A stretch of DNA of 64,000 bases from Streptomyces kurssanovii. Lineage in GTDB: Bacteria; Actinomycetota; Actinomycetes; Streptomycetales; Streptomycetaceae. The notes under the pieces are model-generated. The model saw only the letters and a program-made list of their open reading frames with translations, searched no databases and was not told where the DNA came from. A program made the translations under genes and the position numbers. Shown here piece after piece: positions 61,709 through 64,000 of the stretch; within the stretch, counting starts at the first letter, position 1, and the number at the start of each line of letters is the position of its first letter. Location: positions 94,295-158,294 of the forward strand of contig NZ_BMTN01000018.1 of NCBI RefSeq assembly GCF_014649695.1, in the 5' to 3' direction.

Positions 61709-62824
61709 ATGCGGGGGAACATACAAGAATTCGGGGTACGCGCGCGCCTGGTCACGGTGCTGCTGGCGGTACTCGCACTGCAACTCGGATCGCTGATCAG
61801 CCCGGCCTACGCCTGTGGCTGCGGCGCGATGGTGGTGGACCGGAACGCGGAGTTCTCCGTCGCCCGCGAGTCGTCGGTGATCGACTGGGACGGCCGTACG
61901 GAGCAGATCGTCATGCGCTTCACGGTCGACTCGGACGCGCCGGAAGCGGCGTGGATCATGCCCGTACCGGGCCGGGCCGACGTCGAACTCGCGGACAGCG
62001 CCCTCTTCGACGAACTGGTCGAGATCGCCGCGCCCGTGCACCGTACGCGCCACTACTTCTGGCCACGGAGCGGCGACTGGCCCTTCGACGACACGGACGG
62101 CGCGGGCGCGGGCGCGCCGCAGCCGGGCGCCGCCGCCCCCGGAGTCGGCGTCGTCGGCCGGGAACGTCTCGGCGACTTCGACGTGGCCCGGCTGACGGCG
62201 ACCGACCCGGACGCGCTCGGCGACTGGCTCGCCGACAACGGCTTCGAACTGCCCCAGGGCCTCGACAAGGACCTCGAACCGTATGTCGACGCGGGCTGGG
62301 AGTACGTGGCCGTACGGCTGGCGCCGAGCACCAAGGGCACGGCGCTCGACGGCACGCTCGACCCGCTGCGGCTGAGCTTCGCCAGCGAGAAGCTCGTCTA
62401 CCCGATGCGGCTGTCCCGACGCGCGACGACGGCCCAGTCGCTCGGCCTGTTCGTCCTCGCGCCGCACCGCATGGAACCGCGCGACACCATCGGCGGCTCC
62501 GACCCCGAGGTGACGTACGCGGGGAAGGTCGAACCGCGCGGCGCGGTGGGCCGCCTCACCGGCGGGAAGGAACGCTTCCTCACCGCACTCGACCAGCACT
62601 TTCCCGAGCCCGCCCGGATCAACGGCGACCACGAACTGGTGGCCACCGGGCACGACACACCTTTTCGGCGGGTGATCTGGGACGACGACCTGCTGACCGT
62701 CGCCGGCGTGCCGGTATGGCTCCTGACCGTCGGCGGCGGGGCCGCCGTCGTCGCCGTGGCGGCCCTGTCGCTGCTGCGCGTTCGGGCGAGCCGCCGCACG
62801 CCGACGCCGGGCGCGGCCCGGTGA
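61709..62824 (+). CDS. DUF2330-domain membrane-anchored protein
   Basis: 371 aa. A signal peptide (LVTVLLAVLALQLGSLIS) ends just before CGCGAMVVD, the Cys-rich start that typifies DUF2330. The body has RFTVDSDAPEAAWIMPVPGR and TAQSLGLFVLAPHRME. One C-terminal membrane helix (VPVWLLTVGGGAAVVAVAAL) and a basic tail anchor it outside the membrane. Function unknown for the family. ATG 61709 is the nearest start to the signal core, but no good ribosome site is seen. Confidence 0.8.
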   Translation: MRGNIQEFGVRARLVTVLLAVLALQLGSLISPAYACGCGAMVVDRNAEFSVARESSVIDWDGRTEQIVMRFTVDSDAPEAAWIMPVPGRADVELADSALFDELVEIAAPVHRTRHYFWPRSGDWPFDDTDGAGAGAPQPGAAAPGVGVVGRERLGDFDVARLTATDPDALGDWLADNGFELPQGLDKDLEPYVDAGWEYVAVRLAPSTKGTALDGTLDPLRLSFASEKLVYPMRLSRRATTAQSLGLFVLAPHRMEPRDTIGGSDPEVTYAGKVEPRGAVGRLTGGKERFLTALDQHFPEPARINGDHELVATGHDTPFRRVIWDDDLLTVAGVPVWLLTVGGGAAVVAVAALSLLRVRASRRTPTPGAAR

Positions 62825-62840
62825 AAGTAGGTTGAACCGT

Positions 62841-63512
62841 ATGACTCAGGATCAATGGCAGGCCGTGGACGGCTACATCAGTGATCTCCTCGTGACGGAG
62901 GACGAGGCGCTCACCGAGGCCCTCGCGGCGAGCGGGGCGGCGGGGCTCCCCGCGATCAACGTCGCCCCCAATCAGGGCAAACTGCTCCATTTGCTGGCGG
63001 TGACGCAGGGCGCGCGCACAGTGCTGGAGATCGGCACGCTGGGCGGCTACAGCACGATCTGGCTGGCGCGGGCGCTGCCGGAGGACGGCAGGCTGATCTC
63101 GCTCGAGTACGACCCGGCCCACGCGGAGGTGGCCCGCGCGAACATCGCCCGCGCGGGCCTGGCGAAGATCGCCGAGGTCCGCACGGGCCCGGCCCTCGAC
63201 ACCCTGCCGCGCATCGCGGCGGAACCGGGCGCGGGCCCCTTCGACCTGGTCTTCATCGACGCGGACAAGCGCAACAACGCCCGCTACGTGGAATGGGCAC
63301 TGCGCCTGACCCACCCGGGCAGCCTGATCATCGTCGACAACGTCGTGCGCGGCGGCGGCGTCGTCGACACGACGAGTGAGGACCCGTCCATCCTCGGCAC
63401 CCGCGAGATGTTCGACCTGGTCGCCCGCGAGCCCAGGCTGGACGCGACGGCGCTGCAGACGGTGGGGGTGAAGGGCTACGACGGGCTGCTGGTGGCGCGG
63501 GTGATCACGTGA
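62841..63512 (+). CDS. O-methyltransferase (family 3, CCoAOMT-like)
   Basis: 223 aa. SAM site VLEIGTLGGYSTIWLARALP (residues about 60-79), metal/SAM strand LVFIDADKRNN and the catalytic strand LIIVDNVVRGGGVVD match cation-dependent catechol-type O-methyltransferases. The start APNQGKLLHLLA is also typical. Substrate unknown. ATG 62841 is preferred over TTG 62832; AAGTAGG lies about 9 bases upstream. It follows DUF2330 by 16 bp and may be co-transcribed. Confidence 0.9.
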   Translation: MTQDQWQAVDGYISDLLVTEDEALTEALAASGAAGLPAINVAPNQGKLLHLLAVTQGARTVLEIGTLGGYSTIWLARALPEDGRLISLEYDPAHAEVARANIARAGLAKIAEVRTGPALDTLPRIAAEPGAGPFDLVFIDADKRNNARYVEWALRLTHPGSLIIVDNVVRGGGVVDTTSEDPSILGTREMFDLVAREPRLDATALQTVGVKGYDGLLVARVIT

Positions 63513-63667
63513 CGGGGGGATCCGCTGCGCGCGCGTGACCGCGCTGCGCGGGGCGGCGTGACCGCGGCGCGGAGGCCGCTGCGCGGGGTGCGTAACCGCT
63601 GCGCGGGGCCGCTGCGGGCGCGTGACCGCGCTGCGCGGGCGCGGCGCGGGGCTTGACCGCTGCGCGG
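63513..63667. repeat. Degenerate GC-rich short repeats
   Basis: About ten imperfect copies of a (TGACC)GCTGCGCGGGG-like unit with variable spacing. No coding potential is supported; open frames across it are products of the repeat. Confidence 0.7.

Positions 63668-64000
<333 letters not shown>

Overview
This window is high-GC actinobacterial DNA, almost certainly from a Streptomyces or a close relative. The evidence is the strong G/C bias at third codon positions, frequent GTG starts, overlapping stop/start junctions, XRE/DUF397 modules, an F420-type LLM oxidoreductase, a SAV_2336-type vWA protein and dispersed GC-rich intergenic repeats. All functional names come from reading motifs; no database search was run.

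Region 1 (1-3.2 kb): the end of a sensor kinase and its LuxR-type response regulator, a DHA2-type MFS exporter with a 26-bp palindrome in its promoter, and a small membrane protein. Region 2 (3.2-10.1 kb), the most interesting segment: four overlapping genes encoding an alpha/beta hydrolase, a caspase-like protease with a vWA-MoxR-associated (VMAP) C-terminus, a MoxR AAA+ ATPase, and a vWA protein fused to an FxsC-like TIR domain. This matches the architecture of NTP-dependent ternary conflict (immune or cell-death) systems, here with three possible effectors. Region 3 (10.1-15.6 kb): an XRE/DUF397 regulator pair, a methyltransferase, a cell-wall amidase, a membrane protein, an LLM oxidoreductase and a small membrane protein.

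Region 4 (15.6-22.9 kb): a dispersed repeat; a glycosyltransferase/methyltransferase/alpha-toroid operon diverging from a KstR-like TetR regulator across a KstR-type box; a ferredoxin and aldehyde dehydrogenase operon; and an MBL-fold hydrolase whose 3' end has expanded into a 35-bp tandem repeat. Region 5 (23.1-29.5 kb): a cobalamin riboswitch followed by a five-gene operon of two secreted, membrane-anchored proteins plus EcfT, a fused EcfA-EcfA and EcfS, probably a vitamin B12 uptake system. A copy of the dispersed repeat lies inside the EcfA linker. Region 6 (29.5-32.3 kb): a FadA5-like thiolase and a CYP125-like P450 diverge across two KstR-type boxes, the same arrangement as in the mycobacterial cholesterol locus.

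Region 7 (32.3-55.7 kb) is an accessory island. It holds a decayed ISAzo13-type transposase; a T7SS-linked Rhs toxin cluster (SseB-like, WXG-like, Rhs, small immunity candidate); an IS5-type element; two broken tandem integrase genes; and a second, Sec-exported Rhs giant (2571 aa, ricin lectin, HINT, zinc-finger nuclease-like tip) with its own downstream immunity candidate and a divergent DNRLRE/FG-GAP companion.

Region 8 (55.9-64 kb): a duplicated beta-lactamase 3' end bracketing a HEAT-like gene, the intact class A beta-lactamase lipoprotein coupled to a second XRE/DUF397 module, an RsbW-like ATP-binding protein, a GT87-PAP2 membrane enzyme, a DUF2330 protein and an O-methyltransferase. The window ends in another repeat copy containing long C and G homopolymers that look like a sequence artefact.
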